DNA of 64,000 bases, taken from Henckelia pumila (taxonomy: Eukaryota; Streptophyta; Magnoliopsida; Lamiales; Gesneriaceae). This document shows, in pieces, positions 45,975 through 59,942 of the stretch (position 1 is the first letter of the stretch; each line of letters starts with the position of its first letter). The translations under genes were made by a program, and so were the position numbers. The stretch is taken from positions 134,448,375 through 134,512,374 of the forward strand of contig NC_133121.1 in NCBI RefSeq assembly GCF_033568475.1, written 5' to 3'. The notes under the pieces were generated by a model. The model ran no database searches. It was given only the letters and a program-made list of their open reading frames with translations, and was not told the DNA's origin.

Positions 45975-47818
45975 TGAAAGAGTGGGTGCTCTGCTAGCCA
46001 ACTTGTGGCTAAGAGCATTTATGACTCTATTTGTAAACAATCTTTGTTTAATATAATTTACACTCTTTATTGACATTTACTTTATCTTTTATCATATTGT
46101 TATGTTGTGACGTATACGATGTTTAGATAAAGACCTTGAATATACTAAAGTGCATGTAAGATGTGATAGTGGATATGGATGACTATCATGAAACACATCT
46201 TGTAATCACTATATATTCTAAACCAGTTCCTAGTCAATTGAGCCGTCCGCAATAAGGATAAGGATCGCTTGAGATTGAGACTAGCATTTGCGATGTCGAT
46301 TACCACGTTTCATTGGTATAGAACATAGAGATTTTCGAAGCATGCAAATGGATATTCATTGGATGGATGATCGAACTACCCTATTCGGACTTTCCAAGTG
46401 GTTTTCACTAATTGAGTTGATAATTCCGTGGTTTTGGTTGTACACCATTAGTCCTTACTACTTGAAACATCATGGAGACTCTATATGATAGTACTGTACT
46501 TTGACTCGTTTACCGACTCCATGAGGGTCATTAGGTGTCGAGATTGGGTACACTTACGACACATATAGGAGTCAATGTTTTGTTGTCAAGGATTCACCAC
46601 ACGCTTGCGAGTGTGGATATCCTATGCAATCTAAGGAGATATTAGTGTGACAAATCTCTGGCCAGAGTACATGATGTGCTTTAGGTTACTTGGTTTCCTA
46701 GTTGCACATGCGATGTCACTATTTGATCTTCAAGATGTATTGCATAGTTATCGAATCTCGAACGAATCTCGATATACCAATGGTTGTTGATTCGATCGGG
46801 ATATATGGATGAAGGGACCGTACTGTACGCTAACCAAAACCCACTGGTTCTTGCAGACACTATCAGTGATAGCTAAGGAATCATGGGGCGATGTTGCTAG
46901 GCACTCTTACCATGATTCGATGGGTAAGTCGGAAATTGTTGTTCCGAGTCACAATGAGTTGTGAGCCCACGGCTAGCTGTATCCCTGAACCATTGAGTGT
47001 TACACAAGTAATAGATTTCTAATCCCCGTTGAGATAATTAAATTTAATGAGTTAAATTTAGTGAATGAGAAGTAGGACTTCTTATAAATGAGTAGAGAGA
47101 GTGAGATTTCCTAAAATGACATAGGGATGCCATTTTTGAAAACCACTGAATTCGCATTCAGAAAATTTATATTGACTTTAAAATATGCAGAAAATGTTTC
47201 TGTACACATTGATTAAATTGGTTTATCAATTTAAGTCACGATGAATTTTATATTAATTTCTGAACATGCGGGCTTTGCTTGTAAGGCTTGAACTTATACT
47301 AACGGACCCTAAGCTGTTAGCAGCCCATGTTATAAATAAGTTATTGCAGTACATAAATTAAATAATTGAGCTCATAATTTTCGAAACCCTAGAGAGCAGT
47401 CTCCCTAGGTGGCCGACCCCTCCCATTCTCTGTGTTCGAAATTCTAGACTACAAATTTTGAAATTGCAGTCTAGTTTAACAGATCAAATCTGTTAATTCT
47501 CTTCGTAGAAACTTCTGATAGACTTTCTAGTGCAGTCTTTCAGAGAGTTTAGATTTCTGTTCGTGGACCTGATTCAAGACTTGATCGAGTCATCAGTTCC
47601 TTGGATATACAAGAAGAGCAGATTTATCTGTTGGAGTCCATAACCTCAAGTTGAGACTTGAGAGGTAAAATTTAATTATATTTCATTTTACTTATTCGTT
47701 TTAATCGTAAGAATTTGATTCCCACGATCTGGAATCGTTTCAAATCAGAAAATAAAAATTTTAAATCTTTCGCTACTACAGGTATCAGATCTGACAGATC
47801 CAAGTACGTGTTCCAACA
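45975..47818 (+). mobile_element. Solo LTR (1844 bp) of the inner copia family, opposite orientation
   Basis: It begins TGAAAGAGTGGGTGC and ends GTTCCAACA, the reverse complement of the LTR at 21061-22903, with noticeable divergence. TTTCA at 45970-45974 and 47819-47823 is a perfect 5-bp target duplication. No internal sequence remains. Confidence 0.92.
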
Positions 47819-47823
47819 TTTCA

Positions 47824-48218
47824 TACATATATCTTTATCAAAATATATACGACAAACAAAAAATTTCATGTAAAATATTATGCATCTCAAATCATCTTGA
47901 TCGACCTGCGAAATTACGTAGAAAATCAAAGAGAAAAACAATGAAGACAATAGGGCAACTCCAAAACAAGGCATTATGAAACTAACCTTAGCTTGCTCAA
48001 GCCAATACAAGTAAACTCCAAAACTTTTTTAGTATGTGAAACAAAAACTACATACATACCTTAATTATGCAATCAAAGATGATATCTCCGCTCTCTTATT
48101 CAACGTACAAATAATATAATTGATTATAATAATGACATCGTTCAAAAAAAGATCAATGATCAATTCTATTCGAACATATATCAAAGACAAATATCAAGAA
48201 ACATATTGATTTCATAAA
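47824..48218. other. 3' flank of the LTPG gene
   Basis: AT-rich sequence that should contain the 3' UTR of the minus-strand lipid-transfer gene. Nothing else recognised. Confidence 0.4.
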
Positions 48219-49301
48219 TTAATGATCAACCATCGCCGCCGCAGCGGCCGCCACCGTCAACGAGAGCCATAGCCCAATCTCCGGTCGTAAGATTCCTCCA
48301 TGACCACTCCCTGGAACCGAGTTGCTTCCTGTCCCATTATTCGAGCTCCCTTTAGCATGTAGAATCGCGCAAAACAAATTTCAAAGATCAATATTTTTAT
48401 AACAAATTTTGAAAAGCCATAACATCACCTATACGTGGTCTGGCACGAGCAGCCATGCTCCCATTGTTCGCGAAATCATCGAACAGCTTGGCGTCGGCTG
48501 AACCCGGTGGCAAATGCAGAAGACCTTTCAAGAAATTAAGCATTAAACATAGAAATAATGAACGAACCAGACGTCGAACACATCTCCCACAAAAAAACAG
48601 TACTGAATTTAATTTAAAGGAATTTTTGAAACCTCTAAAAATAATTTATAAAGAAAAACTCCATTATTTAATGATCATTGCAAACACTACTAAAAGATAG
48701 TAATATTTGGGAGAGTTTATAAAGAGTTAATAAAATTTTACAAGATTTCAAAATTTTGTTAAAGAAAAAGCCGATAAGTGCCTCTATCAACGACTACCTA
48801 AAACAGTATTTAAAAAGCACTTGTCGGCTTTTCTTTTTATAAATTTTCAAAATTTTATTAAAAAAAATCTAAATAGTGCGCTTTACAAAACACCGCCTAA
48901 GTCGAAGTTCCCAAAAGTAGCTAGAAAAGATGGAAATGGAACTTACGGGAACAGTCAGATACATTAGCCGGAACTTGACAGAGTTCGGGCAAAGAGAGGG
49001 CCAGTGTGGCGTTGATCTTAAGATCATTCCTATGATCTCTAACCAGTAAGCAGATGCATCGCAGGTTCTTGTGTACGACTTGGTCGACACCAGTGCAGCA
49101 GTCCCTTGTCGGAGGCGATTTGTCTTCACCGCCGCTCACATAAGGAAGGCACTTGGCGAGCTGATCTGTTACTAATTGGTTTGCACATTCTTCTTTGTCT
49201 TTGTCTTTGTCTACGTCACTTGCCGCGACTCTGAGAAACAACACCCACAATATCCATGTGCGCATGAGCTTTAACAAAGTGGCCGTTTTGGAGTACTTCA
49301 T
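48219..49301 (-). CDS. GPI-anchored non-specific lipid-transfer protein (LTPG), 3 exons
   Basis: The exons are 49301-48947, 48524-48429 and 48349-48219, with GT-AG borders and consistent phases (1 and 1), giving 193 residues. An N-terminal signal peptide (about residues 1-28) precedes the eight-cysteine domain. The cysteines fall in ECANQL, AKCLPY, RDCC, LRCIC, ELCQV and SDC, the nsLTP spacing. A Ser/Gly/Asn-rich linker follows, and the tail ends in a hydrophobic stretch (LWLSLTVAAAAAAMV) expected to be exchanged for a GPI anchor. LTPGs sit on the outer plasma membrane and help export cuticular lipids. The likely relative is Arabidopsis At1g55260 (LTPG6), from memory. Confidence 0.87.
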
Positions 49302-50008
49302 TGATATTGCTAGCTACCTTGAGGGTGTGAATTAGGATTGGGTTCCCTCTATACATGTATATCACATCAAGCTTTATTATCTAGGCCACGCAACCTTCAT
49401 TAATTCGCACTTAGTTCTCTGTCTGTCTTGGTTACTCGGTTCTAGATAATATAATAAAATACTAGCTAGGTCCTTCTTCCCTTATAAAATACTAATACCT
49501 AGCATCCACACATGCATTGTGTGTGAGTATGCATGTCTTGTTAAAACATGGATATTTATTATCATTGTTGTTGTTATATTTTGTTTCTAATAAATTTAAA
49601 ATTAAAATGAAGGCACCAAAAATGGACAAAATCATGGGTGAATGAAGTTTAAAATAGATATTGAGATTTTTTTCACTTGTTTTGGGCTTTTTGAAGTGTA
49701 TTTTAGTTATTTTATCTTTGGTTTTTACTGACCGAATCAATTCTAATTCGGTTACTGAGTGCATGGTGTTCTTTAATAATATGCTAAGATATGGGAAAAT
49801 CACATTTTTTGTTTGCTAAATTACCATTTTTTGTCTTTTATGTTATCAAGTTCAATATTAGTCATATATCTTCCGATTTTTGATAATTTTAGTTTTTTTG
49901 ATCGAGAGTGCTGATGTGACAACATATACGTCAACGTCACATGCACCACACGTCGGGAAAACAAATATTAAAAAATTTCAAAAAAAATTAAATATAACTG
50001 AAATTTGA

Positions 50009-50056
<48 letters not shown>

Positions 50057-50896
50057 TATCAAAACCCATACAAAAACGAACAGGACAGAGCGAAAACACA
50101 ATTTCTTGACATTCAGATTTAAATAAACAAAACATATCAAAGTGTTGACAAAAAAACTAAAAAGTAGGTCTCTTGTGATGTGGTCTTATGAGTCTTTATT
50201 AGTAAGACGAGCCAACTCTATCTATATTTACAATAAAAAGTAATATTTTTTTATGGGTGACCAAAATAAGAAATTCGTAGCATGAAATTGATACGTCATG
50301 TCGTTTCACACATATTTATGTGAAAATTAAATTGGATTATCCCTCGGTTTAAATTAATTATCATAAAATGATTCCTCATCCGGAACCAACTCACCCCCAC
50401 CTTAACACGGATGATGGAGAGTAAATGAAATAAATGGTTGGGTGGTGATGGTTGGAGAATTAGTCCTGCGAGTTTGCAGTCGAAGTGGCCAAGTATACAA
50501 CTAATAAGAGTTGGCAAAGCTTTTGAAGCCACTTGCCCACTCATGACTCATTCTTCCATAACGGGTCATCAATTCATAATTGTAAAGATTTAGTGTTTTT
50601 AACGAGTTAGAAGATACAAAAATAAACATGGATGCTTTAATTTTAAAGGATCAAAACCATTTAGGCAGTGTTTGTCCTCGAAACATATTTCACAAACATT
50701 ATCTTACTGTGTATTGCTTCAACGTCTCGTTTTTTCCATTAGATTACATGTGGATAAATAGATTTAAAATATATAATTATAATTTTCTCAAAAAATTCAA
50801 GCGTGAATAAAATCAGCTCGGTATCAAACTAACCATTTTGAGCCGTAATAATTTTGTTAGATTTCAAATAGCATTTATGTTGAATATATTTAAAAT
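49302..50896. other. Intergenic with (TA)n and a MITE relic
   Basis: The first 150 bases upstream of the LTPG start are its likely promoter. A (TA)n run is at about 50015-50055. About 50165-50310 resembles the GTCTCA-ended MITE family in diverged form. No gene supported. Confidence 0.45.
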
Positions 50897-51119
50897 TAGG
50901 GCTGAATTTTTGGTATACCGTATCTAAAATATTGGTATGAAAAAAATTTATACCGGTACCGATATTAAAATTTTGAAATTTTGGTATGGAAAAAATCTAT
51001 ACTAATACCGTACAGATATCGAAAAAAAATTCGATATACACAAAAAATGTCTGTATATCGAAAAAAATTCAGTACGGTATACCGAAAAGTCGATATTTTG
51101 TTTCGGTATCCCAGCTCTA
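50897..51119. mobile_element. hAT-type MITE (223 bp)
   Basis: The ends TAGGGCTG and the complement of CCCAGCTCTA form short inverted repeats. Both sides hold GGTATACCG-type words. TTTAAAAT at 50889-50896 and 51120-51127 is a perfect 8-bp target duplication. Confidence 0.75.
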
Positions 51120-51127
51120 TTTAAAAT

Positions 51128-51820
51128 ACATTAGGGATATTTTTCCAAATCAAATCGTTACAACTCATTGCAACCTTGTCAAAAATCTCACGTGGGTTTT
51201 GAGTTTTAGTAATACATTTTGCATTCAAGTATTTTTACGTTGATTATGATTTATGACGATTGATTTTAGAAGTCTATTTGGGAAGCCACGCGCGGCAACT
51301 ACATGACACCGTTTGTACAAATATTTTAAAAATATTTTACATTTAAAAAAACTTGAAACATGTGTTTTGGAGAAATATTTGTAAACCAAAATAAGTTTTT
51401 TACTTATGTCAGTTGCTACTAAAAAACGCACGTTGTGTATATATCAAATGACTCAAATAATAAATATTTTAGTGTCATGGATAACAAGAACTCTCTAAAA
51501 ATTTTATCTAATTTTGGAATATACGAAAGCTTTCACTTGTTTCATAGGAAAACAAATATGATATTTTCCTCTCAATAATAAGACAAAGTGTATTCTAAAT
51601 TTTCCAATTTGAAAAAAAAATAAATTGAAAAGACGGACATGAGAAAAAACATTTAATAAAAAATAGTTTTGGAAATAAATAAAGTATTGGACAGTAGCAA
51701 ACAAATAAAATCTTGATAAAATTTAGTAATTAGTAATTCTAAACAAGATATATAATAAAAAAACTTAACACCATTATACATATATGCTCTTAAAAATCGT
51801 TTATTTAAGAGTAGGAGGGG
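51128..51820. other. Intergenic, promoter side of the KH gene
   Basis: AT-rich; the last part should hold the promoter of the SF1-like gene. Nothing specific recognised. Confidence 0.4.
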
Positions 51821-52565
51821 AGGAAACCCTAATTAAGCTCTCAAAAGAAGGAAGAACCAATTTCCCCAAACTGGCGAAGGATCAGCGTAATCATTTACAT
51901 AGTGCTTGTCTCCGAACCCCTCAATCAATCCCCCTTCAGGTACGACTGTATGCGTAGACGAAGATAAATATTGACTTGCTGCATATGGTTTTTTACGCTT
52001 CTGATTGGTGAAATGATTTATTTAGATGTTAAAGCAACAAAGAAATTGTTCTTTCTGTAGCTTTATCTGATTTTGTTGAATGTTGATTGCCATGTAGGAT
52101 AAAAGATAATATGGGAGTGCAAATAACTGATGTGTCAGCTGTATTTCCATGATCGATCTTTTCTCTGATATAATTCGGATGCTGTGTGATATTAAATGTT
52201 TAGCAGTTTTTGTTTTTGTCCTCTTTTTATTCTTCAGTGTGGGCATTTGATTGTTCCTCGTTTACAGTTGATCTCAAGAACATAAATTTTGATTGAAAAT
52301 GCAAAAGTGCAAAGTTTTCTTTGTTTGAGGACGATACAAAGAGAGATAAGTTATGTACTCTGGTTGAAACTTTGAAACCGGTGGTTTGTTTAGGAATTAG
52401 ACAAATTTGGAGTTTCGCCTTCGGTTTACATGTTTTGATGTCCGTGACAGTAATCATTGATTATAACAGGGATTATTCGTAAAGTTGGATTTATTAACCA
52501 TGACTCATATCTGAACCATTCGTTCCTGAAAGTAAAGTGATTGGCGGGAGCATTTCTATGGTAAG

Positions 52566-55500
52566 ATGGGAATAGAGGTTGAGCATACATCTAGCCCTAT
52601 CCAGACTTTTACAATGACTCAATCATCTGCATCGACTAGTGGCCCAAAGACATCCATGTTCATAAAAAAACCAGGATTTGTTATCCCAAAAAACAAGTTA
52701 TCTGGTTCGCTTGTTCCTTTATTTCGGGGTACTAAAAAGGGAGATGGTGATACACCGAATGAGGAAGCTTCTAATCGGAGTCAGAGAAAAACCAAATGGG
52801 GCCCTGATCTGACCCTGGATGCCACTGTTCGAAAAGGGAGAGCTTCGGCGTATCAGGTATTTCGCTTTCTCTTCTTTAGTATATGCATGTTAGTAGTTTT
52901 TTTTTCTTTTTCTCCAAACACTCATGCATTAATGTATGTGTATACATTTACACCATGAAAACGTTTCTTTTTTACTTTTTCCAAGCCGTAGTATTGTGTT
53001 GAAATTTTCCTTGAATAAAAGAATTTATTTCACAGGATTGGGATGAAGGCACATTGCCCAACTATATGTAGGGATTTGATTGCACTCTAGAAAAATAAGT
53101 ATCTTGGTTCAAAATGGGTGAAACATGTCATGTCATTGTATTCTTTTTCAACAGCTCGAATTAACTTCACACGTAGGGGCTTTAAGTGATGCTATTTCTG
53201 TTTTTGTGGTGGCACATTTTGGACAGGCTCGTATCAATCAAATATCACAACAGCTGACCTTAGCGTCACTGGCAGTGGATACCAACGAAGAACCATTGCC
53301 CACATCTGAATTCGATTATGGGAAGTCATCGTATCATCAGCTTAGTCGGGAGGTCAGTTAAATTTTCAGAAAGTATGTTTTGGGTGCCTTTTATTTTCTT
53401 TATCATTCATAGACTTACACTATGGGAAACGGATTATAGGCATTGGAAATGCTGGAAGTTGAAAAGCGAGAAATTATTGGTATGTAGAAACAGAATCCAA
53501 ATGTGTCTCTACAACTTTTATGTTTTTCTTGTGATTTATGAAGTGACGTAGTTTGCTTATTCTGTTCTATTTTCAGGTGAATTACTAAAGTTAAATCCAA
53601 GTTACAAGGTTCCTCCTGATTACAAACCTCTGTTAAAAGAGGCAAATGTTTCAATTCCCGTGAGTATTTCTTTACTTGGATTTGTTTTTTGTACCTGTGC
53701 ACGGTTCATGTTATTATGATCACATTCCGTCATCGCAAGCTCTATAAAAATGTTTGATTTATTTATTTTTATGAATATATTTCAATAAACAAAGACACTT
53801 ATTTCAGAAAAAGATTATATACGTGATCTCTGCAATGAAAAACAGTTTGCAAGATTTTAGGGTTATGCCAATGTGTGAATGTTTTTACCATTTTCTTAAA
53901 ATTGTGAGAATACCAGAAATATGCAACAAGAGTTTCACGTGAAATGATAATAAGGTAGAATAACTAGGAAAAAAGAGAACGGGACAACAAGAAATACTTT
54001 ATAACAGAGATGAATGAGTGAGTCTTTTCTTTTTAATTGTGAAACAGAGCTGGGAGAGGGGTAACTGGTAAGATAATGATATATGCCTGCTGAAATATGG
54101 AAAAACAAGAAGCGTGTGTGAAAGCAGAGAGAAATCGTTCATAAAAGAGCATTCCTGGTCTTGTAAAAAAATTGTCCTTTCTGTGGTCACTTCAATTTGT
54201 TCAGACTAGATACATTTATTTGTGGCTTACTTTTGTTGCTTAAAAATTGTCCCTTCCGTGGTCACTTCAATTTGTTCAACTACATACATTTCTCTGCGAC
54301 TAACTTTTCTTGCATTACTGAAACAAGCTTGCCATCCTTGCATTTGAACTATAAATGTTGTGATGGTTTGTTATGAGAGCCTGCCTATATCTCTCTGTGC
54401 AGATCAAAGAATATCCTGGGTACAATTTTATTGGTTTAATATTTGGCCCTGCAAATGATACTCAAAAGAGATTGGAAAAGGTATGTAATCTTTATTACTC
54501 TTTTGCACCATTATGGGAGGTCTATTTGACTATTTGTTGAGTATTTCATTGCACTCACTAAAATATGCTGTCATATAAAATGATACTTTCTGCTTCCTTG
54601 GCTTATAAACCAGGAAACAGGAGCTAAAATACGAGTTTATGGCACGAAAGCAGATAAGGGATGGAAGGTAAAAGATTCCAGCAATATTCCAATCATGTCA
54701 TAATCTTGTCCATATTCCAGCAATACTCATTTTTTCCTGTATTTTATAGTTTGAGGTTAGTGCTACCGATGCCAGAGAAACAGTCAGTTCTTATGAAGAT
54801 CTATATGTACATGTATCAGCTGACACATTTGAAAAAGTTGATGCTGCTGTGGCTTTGATTGAATTGCTAGTCACCCCGGTTTCGGTTAGTACCAAGTACA
54901 AACCAAGATATTAAGCTGCTCTACTTTATACAATTGTTGTCATGCGTTAACTTACTATTCCTGCTTTTTGTCAGGTAAATGCATTGTCTTCGTCAACAAC
55001 ATTGACCTCAATTGCTGATGACAGTATGATAGCTGATCCAATTCAACGCAGCTCATTTAAGGCGCGTACACTGGTAAATCAGGGAATAGCTCAGCCATCT
55101 GCAGGACCTTTACCAACTCAGGCTCAAAATGACATGCCACAATATCCTCTGGCATGGTTTTCTGCCGGTCCGACCCAGATTCCATTGTTTCCACAGTCTG
55201 GTTTAGTCCCCCCAATAAATTCTTCTGCACCATTACTTGGTAATCCCGTCCAAGCAAATTCCACTAGCATGCCTTCATTTTTTGGTCCTCCACCGGTTAT
55301 ACCTGCAAGCTTCAGTCCAGTTCCTCAAAATTCTCCCTTTGTTACCTCCAGACCTCAACTACCCATTGCTTTACAGCCACTACAAGTACCAATGGTTTCA
55401 CTGCTTGTTCGTTCTCAAGGAAATAGTGCTATGGCTTCTCAGAATATGACCATTTCTGTTGTTCCTCGGGTGAATATCCCTAACAACATGATATTATCTA

Positions 55501-56465
55501 TACCTGCTCCAACCCAATCCACTGGAGCACCTTTGGGCCATCCTATTGCTTCTGTATCTTATGGTTCTGCTCCACAACCTCAAAGGGGCTTCTCTCCGAT
55601 GCTTCCATCAATGGCATCTGACTCTGTATCTTCATCAGTTGGACCAATGCAGCCTGCTATACCACCTGTAGCAATGCGTGCGCCATCTCCGAACATTATG
55701 ACTGGTGCCACACCCGTTCCTTTCCTGGCAACATCTTCAGTATCATTTCTTCAACCTGGAATGAATAATTCTGTTTCTGCAGCGATTCCAAGACCTCAGC
55801 GTGGCAGTTCCGGTGACTTCACGTTTCAGCCTCAACGCCCACAAAATACGGTCTCTCAGGTGTCTTTGCAAAGCAATCAACCTACAAACCATAATCTGGC
55901 ACCCCCAATTCAAACAGGGCACACACCTTTAACACCACCGTCTCCTTTGGTCAGACCGTTGATGAATAATATGAATCCATATCAGGTTCAGAGCTTCCCA
56001 AGGATTCAGGTCAGTCATCAGATGAATCAACCAAGACCACAGATTTCCACGAACTTAGTCGGGAGTCCAGCAGCAGCCCCTCTAGTACCACCTAGAGGTC
56101 TGCCATTACCAGGTCACAACACCCTTTCATCGGGTGCATTCCAACATATGCAACCAAGAAACTTTACTCCACCTCACAATATTGGTAATCCAGCTGGTCC
56201 TTTTCCTCCCAGAGCAGCAAATCAGATAAATAGTATTCCGCAAAGTCATTCTCCTGGAATAACCCCACAGAGGTTCCCAAGCCCTCGTCCACATTTTGGC
56301 AACTATTCTGGCAACCCATTTTCTGGTGGCACACAGCAAGTATATGATCCCTTTGCACCTACTTCTGTACCTTTCAACCCTCAAATGGGTGGTACTGCAG
56401 CGAAGGTACACAATGAAACTGATCCAGAGTACGAGGACCTGATGGCCTCTGTGGGAGTTAAGTGA
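52566..56465 (+). CDS. SF1/branchpoint-binding-like KH-domain protein (8 coding exons)
   Basis: Coding exons are 52566-52856, 53227-53352, 53440-53479, 53577-53659, 54403-54480, 54614-54667, 54750-54884 and 54975-56465. All borders are GT-AG and phases agree, giving 765 residues. A non-coding exon probably ends at 51939 (CAG/GTACG) and joins at 52470. The SF1-type N-terminal part ([39 protein letters not shown]) precedes a KH domain at about residues 181-269 ([20 protein letters not shown]). A long Pro/Ser/Gln-rich tail follows. SF1 proteins recognise the intron branch point. Unlike canonical plant SF1, no zinc knuckle or RRM is visible, so a diverged RNA-binding paralogue is likely. Confidence 0.85.
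54166..54312 (+). repeat. Intronic tandem duplication in the KH gene
   Basis: Two consecutive copies of about 75 bp share GTGGTCACTTCAATTTGTTC and flanking AAAAATTGTCC and TACATTT words. They lie in the intron before the KH exon. Confidence 0.7.
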
Positions 56466-57127
56466 TTTGTTTTGTTACCTATAGTTATTAAGTCTTTGGG
56501 CATTGGTTGGGGCTTCCTCCAAATGATTTCTTCAGTAAATTTGGATTTTCTGAGGCTCGATCTCGGATTGTTCTGTGCAAGAGCTGCCATATTATTGTTG
56601 GTATCTTGTAATTGTTGATTTTATGTCATTGAGTCGCATTCTCAGCGAGGTGTAGCAACTAGCTAATGCCAAATGGAAACTTGATGTTTTATGCATCGGG
56701 AAGGTTCTAATTTGATACGACGATTCATGTGAATTCAGTAGATCAAGTTTGTCGGCGCATGCCTATTGTTTCATTGCTTGTTTGCCTCATTTTTTTGGGA
56801 GTATTTGTTCGAGGGCATGACACAAATGCTGCACAATTCGAGAAGTTAACGCTCATACAAAAAGCCTAAAGGAAGATATATGCCCAGACAGTATATCTCC
56901 CCTGCTTGAATTGAAACTCTAAATCCATCCCAGCTATATGCATGGTTATAAAGCACTAGAGAGTTGCAGACGATTCAAGCATGAAATGTTAAGCAACTAA
57001 TCGAGTGGTAGTTTAGTTTGGCATTTAAAAGCGCACATGCACAAAACAAAGTCTTTACTCATGTAGCTACTATGTACAAATGAAAGGATTGATACAAAGT
57101 AAAAACTAGCCAAGATGTCAGATGTGG
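56466..57127. other. Convergent intergenic region
   Basis: 3' ends of the KH gene (plus) and of the plastid-protein gene (minus). No further gene seen. Confidence 0.5.
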
Positions 57128-59942
57128 TCAAATCGAGGGACCAGATCTGAGCACTCTTTCTAGTCTCTCAGCCTTCGCGTAATCACTTTCTGTGAGAGGG
57201 CCAGCAGGGAAAGCTGTGATTTCCACAATTAAGTGTGGAGTCGGGAGCTCATCAAACAAAGCTCGCACGTTGTTACAACATACACTTTCCCCATGAGCGT
57301 TTTCCCGCCTAATTTGGCATCCCTGGAGAAGACAAAAAAGAAGCAATGAACAGGCTGATTTCCAAATTCATATAATTTTACATAATGTGAGGAAAACACA
57401 AGTCAACAAAATTGTGTCTGTCGTTAGCCTGCTGATGTCGAAACCCTAGTTTATACTCTCAACTGGATGCTATGATTCCAGTATGTGACTTATATCGTCG
57501 GGCCATTAATATAATATTGATCGAGAGAGGATTCAAGTGAATTAGCAATTCATTTTAACGTCTGAAATAGGCCAATGCTCGGGGAGTTAATGCAGAAAAG
57601 GTTACTTGCATAGCATCACACCCCAACTCTCAAGAAACAACCCATCCAGGGTGTGAGATAAGAGCACAGGAAAGGCCCGGATGGGGAGTAGAGCAAGTTT
57701 AGTGGCTATTGACTGAGAGCTCATTTGGATGGATTAGGCTATACTAAAAACATTTTTCTAAAATAAGTTACGTTTGGTTCGGCTTTTACTCACAATAAAT
57801 CGATTCCAAAATCAAAGCCAAACTACGTGGCGTTTATGACTTCGTTTTTTATTTTTTGTTACAGCTCAATCAATCTAAAATATACCTTGTGGGATGTGGC
57901 ATCCCTAAACTGGTCATCATCTGACAGCAAAGATGCAATGGCTTTAAGCAGACGTCTTCCTTCGGTTTTAGAGGGTATTCTGTAATTGCGCCTAAGGGTA
58001 CCCTTTGTAGTAGGATGCCATTTGCTCACTAATTTTCTCCTTTCAGCTGCCTCTTTTTCTGTATAAAGAAAATGAATTATCAATTACTAATCTTTGGATA
58101 CATAAATGTTAAAACATTTGGAAAGTATCCCCATACCCATGTAGCTCGAATAAACTCAAATAAAATCGGACAGCTATCTGCTCATAAGAGCTGAATTTCA
58201 AATAAGATCGATGCCAACAACGTCTTCAATGACATTTGGACTTGAGTTGGCAATAACATGATTTTTAACTTTTAGTCACTTAATATTTCGTAAAATTCAA
58301 GGAAATTTTCGAAATTACGCACGAAATGTGCAGGAAAACACTAAAAGCTGATTTTTGTCTCGAAGTCAAAATTCAAAACAATGCTTAAAAGCAACAAAGT
58401 GAAAACCTGTCAATGGAAAAATCATGTCGCAGACAGATAATATTATCTATCTACATGAATAGACTTTAAAAGATTTTTAAACTTTGTCACTTTGTTGTTG
58501 CTGCTGTGTTGCTGTTGTTGCTGTTGTTGTTTTTTTATTTTTTATTTTATACTCCTTTTGGCTAAAAGAAAGGATCTAATTATTTTCTGTTTCCACAATT
58601 TGTTTCGGGGCATGTCAAACACAAAATTCCAGAATGGGTCAAAAAATGGATTAAGAAACCATATATGAAAGCTTAGCCACTGAAACTAGAAAAAGCTGCT
58701 GCTTATGTAGGAATCACGATGCAAACCAAGACAACAAGGCAGGCCGTAATTCACTCCCTGAGAAAACAAATGTTCTCGTATAGAATAAGATAAAAAATTC
58801 ATAGTCCGATAGCCACTTGAAAGCACAGCAAAGATAATCCGGCTTGAAATGGCACTTTGCACAACCTAATTTCACACAATTAAATGAACATAGAAGTGAC
58901 TGTGGAATCCTAAATGTTAAACGGATCCACTAAGAAACTAGATATCACCAAAGTTTCTAAGATTAACGCATGAAGTATAGAAAATTGAACTTTCAAGAAA
59001 AACATGCTTCAAAAGCTGAAAGAACAAGGATAAACGATTAGAACTCTCCTGCTACCTAACACAAGACCAAGATTTTTAAACACCCGATTCTTTCAGCAAG
59101 GTGCCAGAAGCAGTGAACTTGAGCATTTCTGACTCATGAGCAAACCAAGTTATGAACACAATTACCAAACGCCACAACAGTGATTGGAAGAATTAGATGA
59201 AACCAAATTCCACTAACACAAATATACCAGAATGCAGCCAAACATTGACCAATTGTTACACAAATTAATGAGATTAAAGTCAGCTGATACACACAACTTG
59301 CTAGCTATCCATCAACCCTCTATTCCCCACAAATAAAATTCAAAGGACAAGTAACTAGTAAGTTTTTAGCAAAAAGAAACACAAACCTGGTTTGCTTAAC
59401 GCCTGAAACCAATCATAAAAACCCAAATCGTCAGCTCCACTTTCCAAATCTACAAGAAACATCATAAATATTAAAGTTTCCAGCTGACAAAAAAAAAAAA
59501 AAAAAAAATCTTTCGCAGGAAGGATCTGAAGCTAGTAGCCAACTTCAATCTTTTTTAGTCTACTTCTACATACAAATCTGGAAACAGATAGAGAACCTGA
59601 AATGAGTGGATTAGTGGGAGACCCGGCGAAACCAGCTTTCAAAAGAGCGTAGAAAATGCAAAGACGTCCAGCCCACAAAACCGGGGTCTCAAGCATAGTT
59701 GCTCGTGGTGTTAGTGCTCCGAAATGACCAATATGGCGGGATGAATTGCTTCTCGATCCGGTTCCCACGTGAAACCATTTCCATAGACGAGGCAGAAAGA
59801 TGGTTTGGGGCAATGAAAAGGGAGCGTTTTGGGTGAGACTCTTGTCGGAGTAACAACAGTAGTGGCCGTGGCAGAGGGTCGACTGAAATGATGAAGTGAG
59901 AGAGGCGGCACCGGTGTAGATGGCGGTGGTTTGCAGAGGCAT
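57128..59942 (-). CDS. Plastid-targeted protein of unknown function (4 exons)
   Basis: The exons are 59942-59597, 59449-59387, 58058-57886 and 57322-57128 with GT-AG borders and consistent phases (1, 1, 0), giving 258 residues. The N-terminus is rich in Ser, Thr and hydroxyl residues with few acids, as in a chloroplast transit peptide. A hydrophobic stretch follows (LWAGRLCIFYALLKAG). The conserved-looking core has DDLGFYDWFQAL, RRKLVSKWHPTTKGTLRRNY, GRRLLKAIASLLSDDDQF and a C-terminal NNVRALFDELPTPHLIVEI. I do not recognise a named domain. The intron regularity and sense-like composition support a real gene. An alternative ATG in another frame upstream (60075) gives no better protein. Confidence 0.78.
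58490..58535. repeat. (TTG/CTG)n trinucleotide repeat in an intron
   Basis: A short imperfect TTGTTGCTG repeat followed by poly-T lies in intron 2 of the plastid-protein gene. Confidence 0.8.
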
